A stretch of 64,000 nt of DNA from Yeosuana aquiaggeris. Its GTDB lineage: Bacteria > Bacteroidota > Bacteroidia > Flavobacteriales > Flavobacteriaceae. The notes beneath the pieces were generated by a model. The model was not told the DNA's origin. It was given only the letters and a program-made list of their open reading frames with translations, and ran no database searches. The position numbers and the translations under genes were made by a program. The stretch lies in contig NZ_JBAWKC010000003.1 in NCBI RefSeq assembly GCF_044003965.1, positions 310,001 through 374,000 on the forward strand, in the 5' to 3' direction. This document shows, piece after piece, positions 53,863 through 63,197 of the stretch (position 1 is the first letter of the stretch; each line of letters begins with the position of its first letter).

Positions 53863-55359
53863 TTAATTTATTTCAAAATGTTTTCTTAATTCCTTTCTGT
53901 CAATTTTTCCATTAATACTGTGTGGAAATTCTTTTACAAATTTAACATGCATTGGTACCATATAATTTGGCATTTTTGATTTCATATAATCAAACATGTC
54001 ATTAGTGTCAAAAGGTTCAGATTCTATAGCAAGCCCTAATTCTGCATTTCCTAAATTATTAAAAATATCTAAAGCAACTATATTTACTTTCTTTTTTGAT
54101 TTCTTTTTGGCATGAAATTCTATTTCAGACAACTCAACTCTATATCCTCTGATTTTTACTTGAAAATCTGCTCTACCTACATATAAATAATCGCCTTCTT
54201 CATCTTTAATACATAAGTCTCCTGTTTTGTAATACCTAATCTTTTGATTTGGCTCCACTCTAGTAAAAAAACTAATTTTATTTCTTTCTTCATTTTTCCA
54301 ATAGCCAGGTGTAATTTGTGGGCCTCCTAAGCAAAGTTCCCCCGTTTCACCTAAGGGTACTTCTTCATTATTTTCATTTACTACAAGATATAAAGTGTTT
54401 TTCTGAGGTTTGCCAATAGCAATAATTCCATTATGTGCTTTTGTATTGGTTTCCTTGTGGTATGGATAATAGCCACTATATACAGTAAATTCAGTAGGAC
54501 CATAATAATTAAAAATCTTGCAATTTGGTAAACAGTTGCTCCATTCTTTTGCTATGTCGCTATGTAAAGCACCACCACCAAAACTGCAGTAACGAACGGA
54601 TTCTTCATTAATTTCAGGAAAATAGGGGCGTAGATAATTTATAATAGATGGTACCATTGTCAACACGGTAAGCTTTTTTTCTTTAATAAGTTTAAAAACA
54701 TAAAAATATTTAATAGCTTCCTTTGGAATAGTGTACATACATGAACCTGATAATATAGGGAAAAGGTATGTAACTACAGAGAAATCAAATGTTAGTTCAA
54801 ACATTTGAAGGCATTTGTCTGTATTATTTAGATTAAAATCTGGTTCTGAATCAATAGCGTCAACTAAAGCTTGTAAATTATTAAACGTAATAGGAACTCC
54901 TTTTGGACTCCCTGTGGTACCCGATGTAAACAAAATATAAGCCAAATCTTCACCAGAAAAAGGTTTTGGACTTAAATCTGGATAAAGATTTTTTAAGGTT
55001 GAAGAATTAATAACCTTAAAGTTCTTGTAAACAGTTTTTTTTGAAGAATCAATTATGTATTGAGTTTCGGTAGATTTAAAAACATGAAGATTCCTATCTA
55101 AAGGCACATCAGGGTTTACTGGTACATAAGCTTTTCCTTCTAACCAAAGCGCTATAATGCTAGCATAGGTTTGGATATCATCATTGGTTACTAAACCAAC
55201 AAGTTTTTCTGATGCTTCGATAGTATTTACAATAGCGTAACGTATTTTTTTTATTTCGGTCTCAAAATTCTTATAAGTATGAAACACATTATTAATACAT
55301 AGTACATTATTATTTGTATTAGATAAAATAGAGTTTTGTATGTTTTGTATAAAATTCAT
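53863..55359 (-). CDS. Amino-acid-type adenylation enzyme (DltA/NRPS A-domain-like)
   Basis: A 498-residue adenylate-forming enzyme. Core motif A3 LFTSGTTGSPKG is at 143-154. FELTFDFSV (188-195) carries Asp192, the position that in NRPS A domains and DltA binds the substrate amino group, so the substrate is probably an amino acid. NYYGPTEFT, YKTGDLCIKD and YVGRADFQVKIRGYRVELSEIE follow, and the catalytic Lys485 is in NGKIDRKELRK. It probably loads the carrier protein encoded immediately downstream. The amino acid cannot be predicted reliably by eye. Confidence 0.9.
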   Translation of the reverse strand: MNFIQNIQNSILSNTNNNVLCINNVFHTYKNFETEIKKIRYAIVNTIEASEKLVGLVTNDDIQTYASIIALWLEGKAYVPVNPDVPLDRNLHVFKSTETQYIIDSSKKTVYKNFKVINSSTLKNLYPDLSPKPFSGEDLAYILFTSGTTGSPKGVPITFNNLQALVDAIDSEPDFNLNNTDKCLQMFELTFDFSVVTYLFPILSGSCMYTIPKEAIKYFYVFKLIKEKKLTVLTMVPSIINYLRPYFPEINEESVRYCSFGGGALHSDIAKEWSNCLPNCKIFNYYGPTEFTVYSGYYPYHKETNTKAHNGIIAIGKPQKNTLYLVVNENNEEVPLGETGELCLGGPQITPGYWKNEERNKISFFTRVEPNQKIRYYKTGDLCIKDEEGDYLYVGRADFQVKIRGYRVELSEIEFHAKKKSKKKVNIVALDIFNNLGNAELGLAIESEPFDTNDMFDYMKSKMPNYMVPMHVKFVKEFPHSINGKIDRKELRKHFEIN

Positions 55360-55377
55360 GTTACTTACTATACTGTT

Positions 55378-56475
55378 TTAGTAAAAATGGCCATCTCTAT
55401 TATAGAGGTTAACTTCTTCTGAATTTAACTCTAAACTATTATGCGCTAATCCATTTTTTAAAGATTTATGAGTAAAAACTGTTATAAAACGATTTTTTAT
55501 ATTTTCGGCTAATTTTGTGTCATCTGTAAATATATATTTTGCTTTTTTATTGATAAAATTCTCAACTAGCGCATCTATGCACACATTATAATTTTCTTCT
55601 TTTTCAACTAAAAAGTATTTTACATTAAATTCATTGTAATTAATAATATATGAAAGAAAGCCAATAATTTTATTGTCTTCAATAATATTTAAATTATACT
55701 GATAAATATTATGACTGGTTCCTATTTCTATGGATTTATAAAGGAATTTATTTGTTACAGGCGTTTGAGTATATTGCTTATTATCCAAATGCCAACTCAC
55801 GTAGTCCTTGGTTTTATATATTAAATCATTTTGGCATAGCGGCTCAATAAAACCCCAAGTTTTTTGGTCAATTTCATTTATATATTCGTAAAATACTTTA
55901 TTTACAGTGTTTTTAAATTTTAAATTATTAAAAAAATTAATGATAGAATATATAACCCTGTCTACCGCTACTAAAATAAACTTAAATGGTTTCAAAAACT
56001 TAAATTTACCAATAAGCATAGAAGGGTCAGCACTTAAAAAAACTGTATACCTATATCTTGATTCAATTATGGTAAATGGCATTTTTTTATAAAAAGAGTC
56101 AATATGCTCTGCATAGGATTTTATTAAAATTCTATTATTTGTCAGCTTTAAAGCTTCATGAAATGTATAAGTTCCTAAAATGGCATGTTCGTTTTTTGGA
56201 TGAACCCACCATGAGACCATCCAATACACTTTTTTGAAGTTGTTGTTTTTTAGATTTAAATAGTCGGGGACTAATAAAATGAATGAAAGTATTTGATTAT
56301 TAGCCGTTGTAATTACACCACAATAATCATCGTCTTCAATTCTGGGGTTTGTCAACATCCATTGCGCTTTACTTTTAGGCATAGGAGCAAGGTTCCCTTC
56401 CCAATAGGTATTTTGATCAATACTTTCTCTGAGCATTTTTTTGGTAAGCCCTAATACATTTAAATCTTTATTCAT
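55378..56475 (-). CDS. GNAT-like protein of unknown function
   Basis: A 365-residue protein without signal peptide. The first half (about 1-150) has features of a GNAT domain: DDDYCGVITTANNQILSFILLV and VYWMVSWWVHPKNEHAILGTYTF. A short hydrophobic patch lies at about 163-187. The second half (about 195-330) again alternates strands and helices (NLNIIEDNKIIGFLSYIINY), so this may be a tandem GNAT. It lies between a PglC-like gene (two bases away) and the adenylation gene (18 bases away). Together with the carrier protein it may form an aminoacyl-transfer module. Confidence 0.6.
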   Translation of the reverse strand: MNKDLNVLGLTKKMLRESIDQNTYWEGNLAPMPKSKAQWMLTNPRIEDDDYCGVITTANNQILSFILLVPDYLNLKNNNFKKVYWMVSWWVHPKNEHAILGTYTFHEALKLTNNRILIKSYAEHIDSFYKKMPFTIIESRYRYTVFLSADPSMLIGKFKFLKPFKFILVAVDRVIYSIINFFNNLKFKNTVNKVFYEYINEIDQKTWGFIEPLCQNDLIYKTKDYVSWHLDNKQYTQTPVTNKFLYKSIEIGTSHNIYQYNLNIIEDNKIIGFLSYIINYNEFNVKYFLVEKEENYNVCIDALVENFINKKAKYIFTDDTKLAENIKNRFITVFTHKSLKNGLAHNSLELNSEEVNLYNRDGHFY

Positions 56476-56477
56476 AA

Positions 56478-57083
56478 TTAATTTTTACCATTAAAATACT
56501 CAGATGTTAATTCTTCAGATAGGTTCACATCTTTTCTTTGTAGCACTTTTATTAAGGTTAGTGTTAATATTTTAAAATCTACCAAAAAACACATATTTTC
56601 AACATACCAAACATCAAATTCAAATTTCTTATTCCATGAGATAGAATTTCTTCCATTTACTTGGGCCCACCCTGTAATACCTGGTTTTACATTATGGCGC
56701 TTTTTTTGAATGTCATTATAAAATGGTAAATATTCCACGATAAGCGGTCGAGGGCCAATTAACGACATATCTCCAATTAATACATTAAAAAGTTGAGGGA
56801 TTTCGTCTAAGGAATATTTTCTTATGAATTTCCCAATAGCTGTTAAACGATCGTTGTCAGGAAGTAAATTACCTTTTTTATCCTTAAAATCATTCATTGT
56901 TTTAAACTTAATAATTTTGAATATCTTTTCATTTTTGCCAGGTCTACTCTGAAAGAATAAAGGTGATCCTTTGATGGATACTGTTAAAATAAATGATACT
57001 ACAATTAAAATGGGTGATAGTAAAATTAATCCTATAAGAGAAAAAATGATATCTAATAATCGCTTTAGTACGCCTTTATACAA
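56478..57083 (-). CDS. PglC-like phosphoglycosyl transferase, copy 1
   Basis: A 201-residue monotopic phosphoglycosyl transferase, homologous along its length to the copy at 52256-52870. The membrane helix is at about 10-36. FKIIKFKTM, SLDEIPQLFNVLIGDMSLIGPRPL (Asp-Glu dyad and intact Pro) and KPGITGWAQVNGRNSI are all present. The start is a TTG at 57083: the next codons TAT AAA align with ATG TAT AAA of the other copy. It is the first gene of a nine-gene operon with a -7 box at 57134-57141. Confidence 0.92.
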   Translation of the reverse strand: MYKGVLKRLLDIIFSLIGLILLSPILIVVSFILTVSIKGSPLFFQSRPGKNEKIFKIIKFKTMNDFKDKKGNLLPDNDRLTAIGKFIRKYSLDEIPQLFNVLIGDMSLIGPRPLIVEYLPFYNDIQKKRHNVKPGITGWAQVNGRNSISWNKKFEFDVWYVENMCFLVDFKILTLTLIKVLQRKDVNLSEELTSEYFNGKN

Positions 57084-57133
57084 ATCACTTGTTTTATTTA
57101 TTATTTGATTTAAATACTAATAATAATTCTAAC

Positions 57134-57141
57134 CAAATATA
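57134..57141 (-). promoter_or_regulatory. Candidate -7 promoter element for the nine-gene glycan operon
   Basis: TATATTTG on the minus strand, about 50 bases before the PglC-like start, matches TAnnTTTG. This 151-base gap is the only wide space in the minus-strand train between 63.1 and 47.7 kb, so a second transcript may start here. Confidence 0.45.
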
Positions 57142-57234
57142 TTGTTTTAAGAAAATAATGAGCTTTTATATTAATTAAAAACGTTCTCTTTTATTGTTTT
57201 ATCGTTGAGTTGCTTGTTTTATTTAGGGGTATAA

Positions 57235-58538
57235 CTATTTTTTTAAATAATCATTTAAAGTCGTTTTTCTTTTACCCGAAGCTAATAAAGGAATTTCATC
57301 AACATATTCTATTTTAATTTCTGCGTCTTTTCCTAAGTAATCCTTAAAGTCCATTAGTATTTTTTTTTCTTGATTAAATACATTAGTGACATTTAATTTT
57401 AAAATGTATTTCTTTGCATCCTCTTGAATCAATTGACTTTGTTTAATTCCAGGATAAGAATAATTACTAATCATCATAAATGATGAAACGATGTCTCCTT
57501 CAGTATTTAAAATGGCATCCATTTTTCTTCCTTCAACAGTTTTCAAAATAGGAGGGGTGCAATTATAATCAATTACACCTAAATCACCAGTATCATATCT
57601 TATCATAGGTGTGCAATAATTAAACAAATCTGTAATAACAATGCGTCCAAGTTCACCAGATTTAGCCAGAACATCTTCATCTAATTTAAATATTTCTATA
57701 TAAAAGCTAGCCCAGTTTATTATAAAATGCTCTGTATCTATTTCTTGCTGTGCGATAATTCCATTTTCCATATTAGAATATCTGGAGACTACTGGAGCAT
57801 TAAAATAATTTTTTAAATTGTTTTTAGTACTCATGCTAAGGCCTTCAGAAATAGCTATTATTCCGGCAACCTTGTTCTTTGAGTGTTTAGGCTTTTTGGG
57901 ATCTAAATAATTACAAACCTGATCAAAGGCTGATGAATAACCTAGCCAATATATATTTGATTTTTCTTTTTTAACTTTATCAAATAACTCATGAATATGA
58001 TTTTTATTAAGTTTTAAAACTTCGATTTGTCTTATGTTTTGGAGCAGGCATATTAACTTGCTTTTTTTATAATATGTATTCCAATGACGGAAATAAAATA
58101 ACTTAAAGCCAATTTTAAACCCCACCTTTTGTGAAAAATATAGGGTATCTGCTGTTGTTCTTAAAACTTTATTTCTATTATGTTTTATTTTTAATATGGC
58201 GCCAGTAGATCCACTTGTACAAATGTGCTTGTTTTTTTATTAATATAAATCCAGGATTCAAATTCAATTGGATTATTTTGAATACTGTTTTTATTTATTA
58301 TCGGAAAATCGTTTAAAGTTTTATAATTATTATACTTTCCATAATATACTGTTGTTTGTGTGGCATGCTTTAGTATTTTTTCCAAATAAGTGTCTCAAAT
58401 GTTTTTCGAAGATGCATAATCACTTAGTATTTTATTAAAATCATTAACATGTTTTCTTATTTTAGATCCATCAAGAAAATCTAAAGTCCAGAAAGACAAA
58501 TACCGTAAATATTCTAATAAACGTATTATTACTTTCAT
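57235..58538 (-). pseudogene. Broken CapK/phenylacetate-CoA-ligase-like gene
   Basis: An adenylate-forming enzyme gene of the CapK/PaaK type cut by two lesions. The frame starts at ATG 58538 and meets TGA at codon 48 (58397-58395), in a context where CGA would give a normal Arg. The same frame continues through EKILKHATQT until a T7 run (58234-58240, A7 on the coding strand); adding one base there restores CTSGSTGAIL, the ATP-binding loop. The remaining 296-residue part from 58125 has YWLGYSSAF, SRYSNMENG, IRYDTGDLGVI and a C-terminal LLASGKRKT. A one-base homopolymer change could be a sequencing error or a phase switch, but the TGA needs separate explanation. Confidence 0.8.
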
Positions 58539-58539
58539 C

Positions 58540-59584
58540 TTATTTTTTGATTTCTTCTAAGATTTCTTGAATTAATGGATGCTTACAATAACCGCCATAC
58601 GCTATATCTGAACCACGCAAACCAGGATTGTGGTTTCCTTCTATAATTAGAGGACCAGTGGGTGTAATAGCGATATCCCAGCCAACAATTCGATTTGGAA
58701 AATAAAAAGCAAATTCTTTTACTAAGTTTAATGCTTCCTGAAAATAAGGAATAATAAACCCTTTAAATTTAAAATGCGTATTTGGGTGCTCAAAATAGGT
58801 TGCAGCGCCCTTAGAAACCTCTTGTCTGCCAACGCCTTGTAATTCACCGGTTTCGTTGTTCACAGCAACAGCAAAACCACCTTTTGATGTGTTGTCGATA
58901 ATACTGGTACCAACACCAAAACGAATGAAGGTAGATACTATATGAACAGTATTATTTTTATCGATATAGTGAACCATTCGTAAGCTGTTTATAGCATTAG
59001 GGTGGATTTGACTTAAAAGAGGATGTTGTTCGATATAATCTTAATATATATAAGAGGTATTTAACAAAATATCTGAATACTTAGTCATTTGTTTTTCAAT
59101 ATTTTCGATGGTAAGTAAAATACATCCAGAGCCGCCAATCCCATCAATAGGTTTTAAGAAAATTTTTGTGTTATTAACCTGGCTCATTGCACGTTTAAAA
59201 AAAACAAATAATTCTTCTCGATTCAGTATTAAATGATTCTTCTTATTTAAAACAAATCGATTTTTTAAGTTATAACCTATTAATTTTTGCTACGGGCAAA
59301 TTATGATTATTGCAAATTAATTTAAAACTCAGTTTATTATTTAATAAGGCTGAAATTTCGGAAAAAACAATATTTTTAGAATCAAGGATACTATTATGTT
59401 CTTTGATACTTAAATACTGCTTATAATCTTTGATTTCTTTACGATATAAAAATTTCCTAAAATAGTCTGTTGGTAAGGTCTTTTTTATCCAAGAAAAATG
59501 TATAAGTTCTATTAAAATTTTAAAAAAATGTTTTTTATCCGGATCCTTTATAAATACGTTTAAATGTTTAATTCTTGAGATCAT
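58540..59584 (-). pseudogene. Broken sugar-transfer-associated ATP-grasp gene
   Basis: The gene would encode an ATP-grasp enzyme of the sugar-transfer-associated type. From ATG 59584 the frame reads about 104 codons to a stop at 59270-59272; a shift near 59275 continues as YNLKNRFVLNKKNHLIL, then KPIDGIGGSGC (the ATP-binding strand-loop). It meets a second stop, TAA at 59043-59041, just before DYIEQHPLLSQIHPNAINSLRM. The last 145 codons, from 58977, hold VGWDIAITPTGPLIIEGNHNPG with the metal-binding Glu and Asn. Two independent lesions make it a pseudogene. It is followed after one base by the broken CapK-like gene. Confidence 0.82.
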
Positions 59585-59622
59585 GAATGGCTATTATATA
59601 ATTGTACAACGATATTATGAAA

Positions 59623-60567
59623 TTAATCTATAACATTGATTAGTTCTGCAACGGATTTAGTAAAAATCCTTGCGCCATTATCATTTAGATGAGAAGGGTC
59701 GTGAAATAAATCATATTGATTGATATAGGCTGGCGAATTTAAAAAATCAAAAAAAGGAATTTTTTCTAATTTAGAAATTACTTTTATCATTTTAAATGAT
59801 TCATTTTCAGAAATGCTTCTTTCGATTAAATTGGGGGACGTCACAAATACAAGTTTAATATTATTTTTCTTTGCGGTTAAAATAAAATCTTTAAAAGCGG
59901 CAACAAAAACAGGGTCAATTTCCTGGATGTATTCTTTCTCAGAATTATCCTTTTCGTAAAAAGCAACTTTATTTAATGTCATAACGCCGTCCAGCGGACG
60001 ATAGCCTTTATAATCAATCTGTGGTGATATATAATATCTAATAGCATGTATAAGTGTAGAATTTGTTTGGTAGGATTTAAAAAATAATTTAAAATCCATG
60101 AAGCTTGAATTTAAACTTAAAAAAGATCTTAATTCATTTTTGAATTCAGAATAGTAGGGGTGTAAATCACTGAGTCTATTATAAGCGGCATTGGATTTAT
60201 AAAGAAAATTTTCGTCAATATTTAAAACAATTAACTCAGGAACCCTTCTTTTTAAGATCATTTTTTGAAAAGCGGCATGGAATAATAACTGCTGACCCTC
60301 AGCACCCACGTTGTAACATGTTTTTAATAATTCCTTTTCCATTACCTCAGGCACATAATGTCTGTGCGCATGAGAACTACCAAATATAAGTATATCCTCT
60401 TTAGCCTCTTTTATAGCATATGTAGATCTATAAAATTTACCTGTTTTTTGTTCATAAAATATTTTTTTTGAAATTGAACCGAATAAAAAGTCTACAATTA
60501 AAAAGATAATTATAAATTTTAAAATTTGCCTTATTGATAATGTAAGTTCAGACTTCATGTGCTTCAA
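59623..60567 (-). CDS. SGNH-like periplasmic partner of MBOAT copy 2
   Basis: A 314-residue protein with an N-terminal membrane helix (about 13-32) and a periplasmic SGNH-like domain. ILIFGSSHAHRHYVPE (about 59-74) gives the Ser nucleophile, and FHDPSHLNDNGARIF near residue 290 gives the Asp/His pair of block V. It overlaps the MBOAT stop by four bases (ATGA), so the two are translationally coupled. It is only distantly similar to the SGNH gene at 42251, so the two MBOAT systems probably modify different sites. Confidence 0.82.
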   Translation of the reverse strand: MKHMKSELTLSIRQILKFIIIFLIVDFLFGSISKKIFYEQKTGKFYRSTYAIKEAKEDILIFGSSHAHRHYVPEVMEKELLKTCYNVGAEGQQLLFHAAFQKMILKRRVPELIVLNIDENFLYKSNAAYNRLSDLHPYYSEFKNELRSFLSLNSSFMDFKLFFKSYQTNSTLIHAIRYYISPQIDYKGYRPLDGVMTLNKVAFYEKDNSEKEYIQEIDPVFVAAFKDFILTAKKNNIKLVFVTSPNLIERSISENESFKMIKVISKLEKIPFFDFLNSPAYINQYDLFHDPSHLNDNGARIFTKSVAELINVID

Positions 60568-61973
60568 AATTGAAAATAAATAAATTGACTTTCTTCAAAC
60601 ACACCTAAGTATAAAATAATAAAGATTACTAAGGCATATCCTGTTAATCTAACAATTTCAAATTTATTATTAGAAATTGAAAACAACGTATTGAAAAACT
60701 CTTTCTTTAATTCTATAAACACTAAAATCCCAATAGCTAAAATTGTGTATATTGATGCCGTAACATCGTCACCACTCCCAATATAAAGGCTTCCAGGGGA
60801 AGTGAAAATTTTATTTATTATATAAACTGCGTTTTCTAAATTGTTTGCTCTAAAAAATATCCAAGCAAAATTTACTAAAATGAATGTTACTAGTATATTT
60901 ATTATGCCAGTTCTCTTTGGCCTAAAAATTAAGGCTTCAATTATTAAATATACACCGTTTAGTGCACCCCAAATAACAAAAGTCCAGTTTGCACCATGCC
61001 ATAGACCACTTATTAAAAACGTGATAAAAAGGTTGAAAAGCCAGCGGCTTTTTTTTAAACGATTACCACCTAAAGGGATATAAACATAATCTTTAAACCA
61101 TGTTGATAATGATATGTGCCATCTATTCCAAAATTCACCAATGGATGCTGAAAAATAAGGTCTGTTAAAGTTTGTCATTAAATTTAATCCAAACATTTTT
61201 GCAACACCAATGGCTATTAACGAGTATCCTGCAAAATCTCCATAAATTTGAAACGAAAAAAACAAAGTGGCAGCAATAAAACTTAGCCCATCATGATTTT
61301 CAATATTATTATAAACATGATTGACATATATTGCCGCTCTATCGGCAACAACGAGTTTTAAAAAAAAGCCCCAAATCATTAATTTAAGGCCCGAAGAGAG
61401 CGCTTTATGCGTATAGGTTCTTGTACTTAAAATTTGAGGCAATAAATTTGAGGCTCTTTCAATGGGTCCAGCAACCAATTGAGGGAAAAAAGAAACAAAA
61501 GAAGCAAACCCAATAAAGTCCTTTGTTGGTATAAGGGTTCTTTTATATATATCTATAGAATACGATAATGTCTGAAAGGTGTAAAAGCTAATACCTACTG
61601 GTAATACAATTTTTAAAGTCCAATTATTTTCAATGGTATATCCTAATAATGCCAACGAATCTATCCAGGATTCAATAAAAAAATTATAATACTTAAAAAA
61701 TCCTAAAAGACCAATATTGAATAAAAGGCTTATTAATAGCCATCTTTTTCGTAACGTTTTGTCTTCGGCTTTATGTAATTGTAATCCTACATAATAATCA
61801 ACCAAAGTACTTGTAGCGATTAAAGCTAAAAAGCGATAATCCCACCAGCCATAAAAAACATAACTACTTACCAGAAGTAGGATGTTTTGCCATTTTATTT
61901 TTTTTGATAAGAGCCAATATAGAATGAAAACTGTAGCTAAAAAAATAAAAAAGTCGGTTGAGTTAAATAGCAT
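60564..61973 (-). CDS. MBOAT-family O-acyltransferase, copy 2
   Basis: A 469-residue polytopic membrane acyltransferase, a clear paralogue of the protein at 40794-42245. AGPIERASNLL (168-178), EFWNRWHISLSTWFKDYVYIP (280-300) and catalytic His326 in SGLWHGANWTF are all present, and the C-terminus again ends in IYFQF. It is coupled to its SGNH-like partner by a four-base overlap and follows the GT4 gene by 20 bases. Confidence 0.93.
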   Translation of the reverse strand: MLFNSTDFFIFLATVFILYWLLSKKIKWQNILLLVSSYVFYGWWDYRFLALIATSTLVDYYVGLQLHKAEDKTLRKRWLLISLLFNIGLLGFFKYYNFFIESWIDSLALLGYTIENNWTLKIVLPVGISFYTFQTLSYSIDIYKRTLIPTKDFIGFASFVSFFPQLVAGPIERASNLLPQILSTRTYTHKALSSGLKLMIWGFFLKLVVADRAAIYVNHVYNNIENHDGLSFIAATLFFSFQIYGDFAGYSLIAIGVAKMFGLNLMTNFNRPYFSASIGEFWNRWHISLSTWFKDYVYIPLGGNRLKKSRWLFNLFITFLISGLWHGANWTFVIWGALNGVYLIIEALIFRPKRTGIINILVTFILVNFAWIFFRANNLENAVYIINKIFTSPGSLYIGSGDDVTASIYTILAIGILVFIELKKEFFNTLFSISNNKFEIVRLTGYALVIFIILYLGVFEESQFIYFQF

Positions 61974-61993
61974 GTAATTTGCGGCGTTTTAAA

Positions 61994-63148
61994 TTATTTT
62001 AAACTCTGGTATTCCTCTAATATGGCTTCCCAAACTCTTCTACGCTCAAACTTTGAAACAATATTTATTCTTGAATTAATACCCATTTGGGCAGCTTCTT
62101 CTCGATGTGTTAAAATGTATTTCATACCATTATAAATAGCCTCATCGTCTTTTACAGGGATAATTAAACCATGTTTTTTATTATCGATTATTTCATTACA
62201 ACCATTAATATCAGTAACAATACTGGGCAATTGCATGGCTCCTGCTTGTAAAACAACATTGGGAAATCCTTCGCGATAACTTGGGAAAATTAAGGCATTC
62301 GATATTGCAAAATAAGGGCGTACATCGTCTACCCATCCAGTGGAAATAATGTTCTTATTATTATTTATAATGTCCATCGATTTTGGTAGAAGTGGATCCA
62401 ATTCATTCTCATAAGTACCTACAAGCAATAGTTTAATCTTTTCATGCTCAAGGTCCATTTTATCATAAGCAAGTAATAACTCGTTAATCCCTTTATCAGA
62501 AACTAATCTACCGGTGTAAACAAAAACAAAATCATCATCTGTTATACCAAAACTAGATCTAAATTTATGTGTTTCAATATCATCAAAGATTTCTGGATTA
62601 AAATAAGAGGTATCAATCCCGTTTGAGCTTCCGTTAGCAATCACTTTTAATTTGCTTTTATGAGTAAAGTTGTTTTCTAAAATGATATCTACCAGTCCAA
62701 AAGCGTTTGGGTATATTTTTGTGGCACATTTATAGGTTACCTTTTCTACGGTATTCAGTAAACGTCGTTTAAACCCCGTTGCTTCAACAAGGGGTAAGCC
62801 AGCAATGGTATGTAATCTATGAGGAACTCCGGCTAATTTTGCAGCTAGCATAGATAAGGTACCTGCTTTGGGTGTATGGGAATGTACAATAAAGGGTTGT
62901 TCTTTTTTAAACAATTTATAAAGTTCCCATAAGGCATATAAATCTTTAAAAGGGGTGATTTTTCTGGTCATTTCAATGGGGAACGTTGGAATACTTTCAG
63001 ATTCTGAAACAACATCCAGTTCATTATTTTTTCCTTTTGAAGAAACAGCTAGTATATCAAAATAACTGGACATAAAAGCTAGTTGCCCTTGCAGTAAGCC
63101 GCTTAATGACAAAGGGACTGTCGTAATTCTAATTATTTTTTTTTTCAT
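61994..63148 (-). CDS. GT4-family glycosyltransferase
   Basis: A 384-residue GT-B-fold glycosyltransferase. VHSHTPKAGTLSMLAAKLAGV (about 88-108) is the acceptor-domain motif typical of capsule and O-antigen enzymes related to WbpL-neighbouring GT4 members. VYTGRLVSDKGINELL near residue 207 begins the nucleotide-sugar domain, and SYREGFPNVVLQAGAMQLPSIVTD carries the catalytic Glu pair region (EX7E-like, with Gln in place of the second Glu). It is the first gene of the minus-strand train and has a -7 box at 63190-63197. Confidence 0.92.
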   Translation of the reverse strand: MKKKIIRITTVPLSLSGLLQGQLAFMSSYFDILAVSSKGKNNELDVVSESESIPTFPIEMTRKITPFKDLYALWELYKLFKKEQPFIVHSHTPKAGTLSMLAAKLAGVPHRLHTIAGLPLVEATGFKRRLLNTVEKVTYKCATKIYPNAFGLVDIILENNFTHKSKLKVIANGSSNGIDTSYFNPEIFDDIETHKFRSSFGITDDDFVFVYTGRLVSDKGINELLLAYDKMDLEHEKIKLLLVGTYENELDPLLPKSMDIINNNKNIISTGWVDDVRPYFAISNALIFPSYREGFPNVVLQAGAMQLPSIVTDINGCNEIIDNKKHGLIIPVKDDEAIYNGMKYILTHREEAAQMGINSRINIVSKFERRRVWEAILEEYQSLK

Positions 63149-63189
63149 AAAAAAAATTAATCCTATTGACCTAATTTATTGGTAGCGCA

Positions 63190-63197
63190 CAAATATA
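63190..63197 (-). promoter_or_regulatory. Candidate -7 promoter element for the GT4/MBOAT operon
   Basis: TATATTTG on the minus strand, about 42 bases before the GT4 start, matches TAnnTTTG. The overlapping GCACAAA/TTTGTGC repeat could be an operator. Confidence 0.5.

Noticed and set aside
58191..58385. A stand-alone 64-residue gene
   Set aside because: It is the middle of the broken CapK-like gene, ending where the frameshift occurs.
59270..59584. A stand-alone 104-residue gene
   Set aside because: It is the N-terminal part of the broken ATP-grasp gene; the family sequence continues in another frame.
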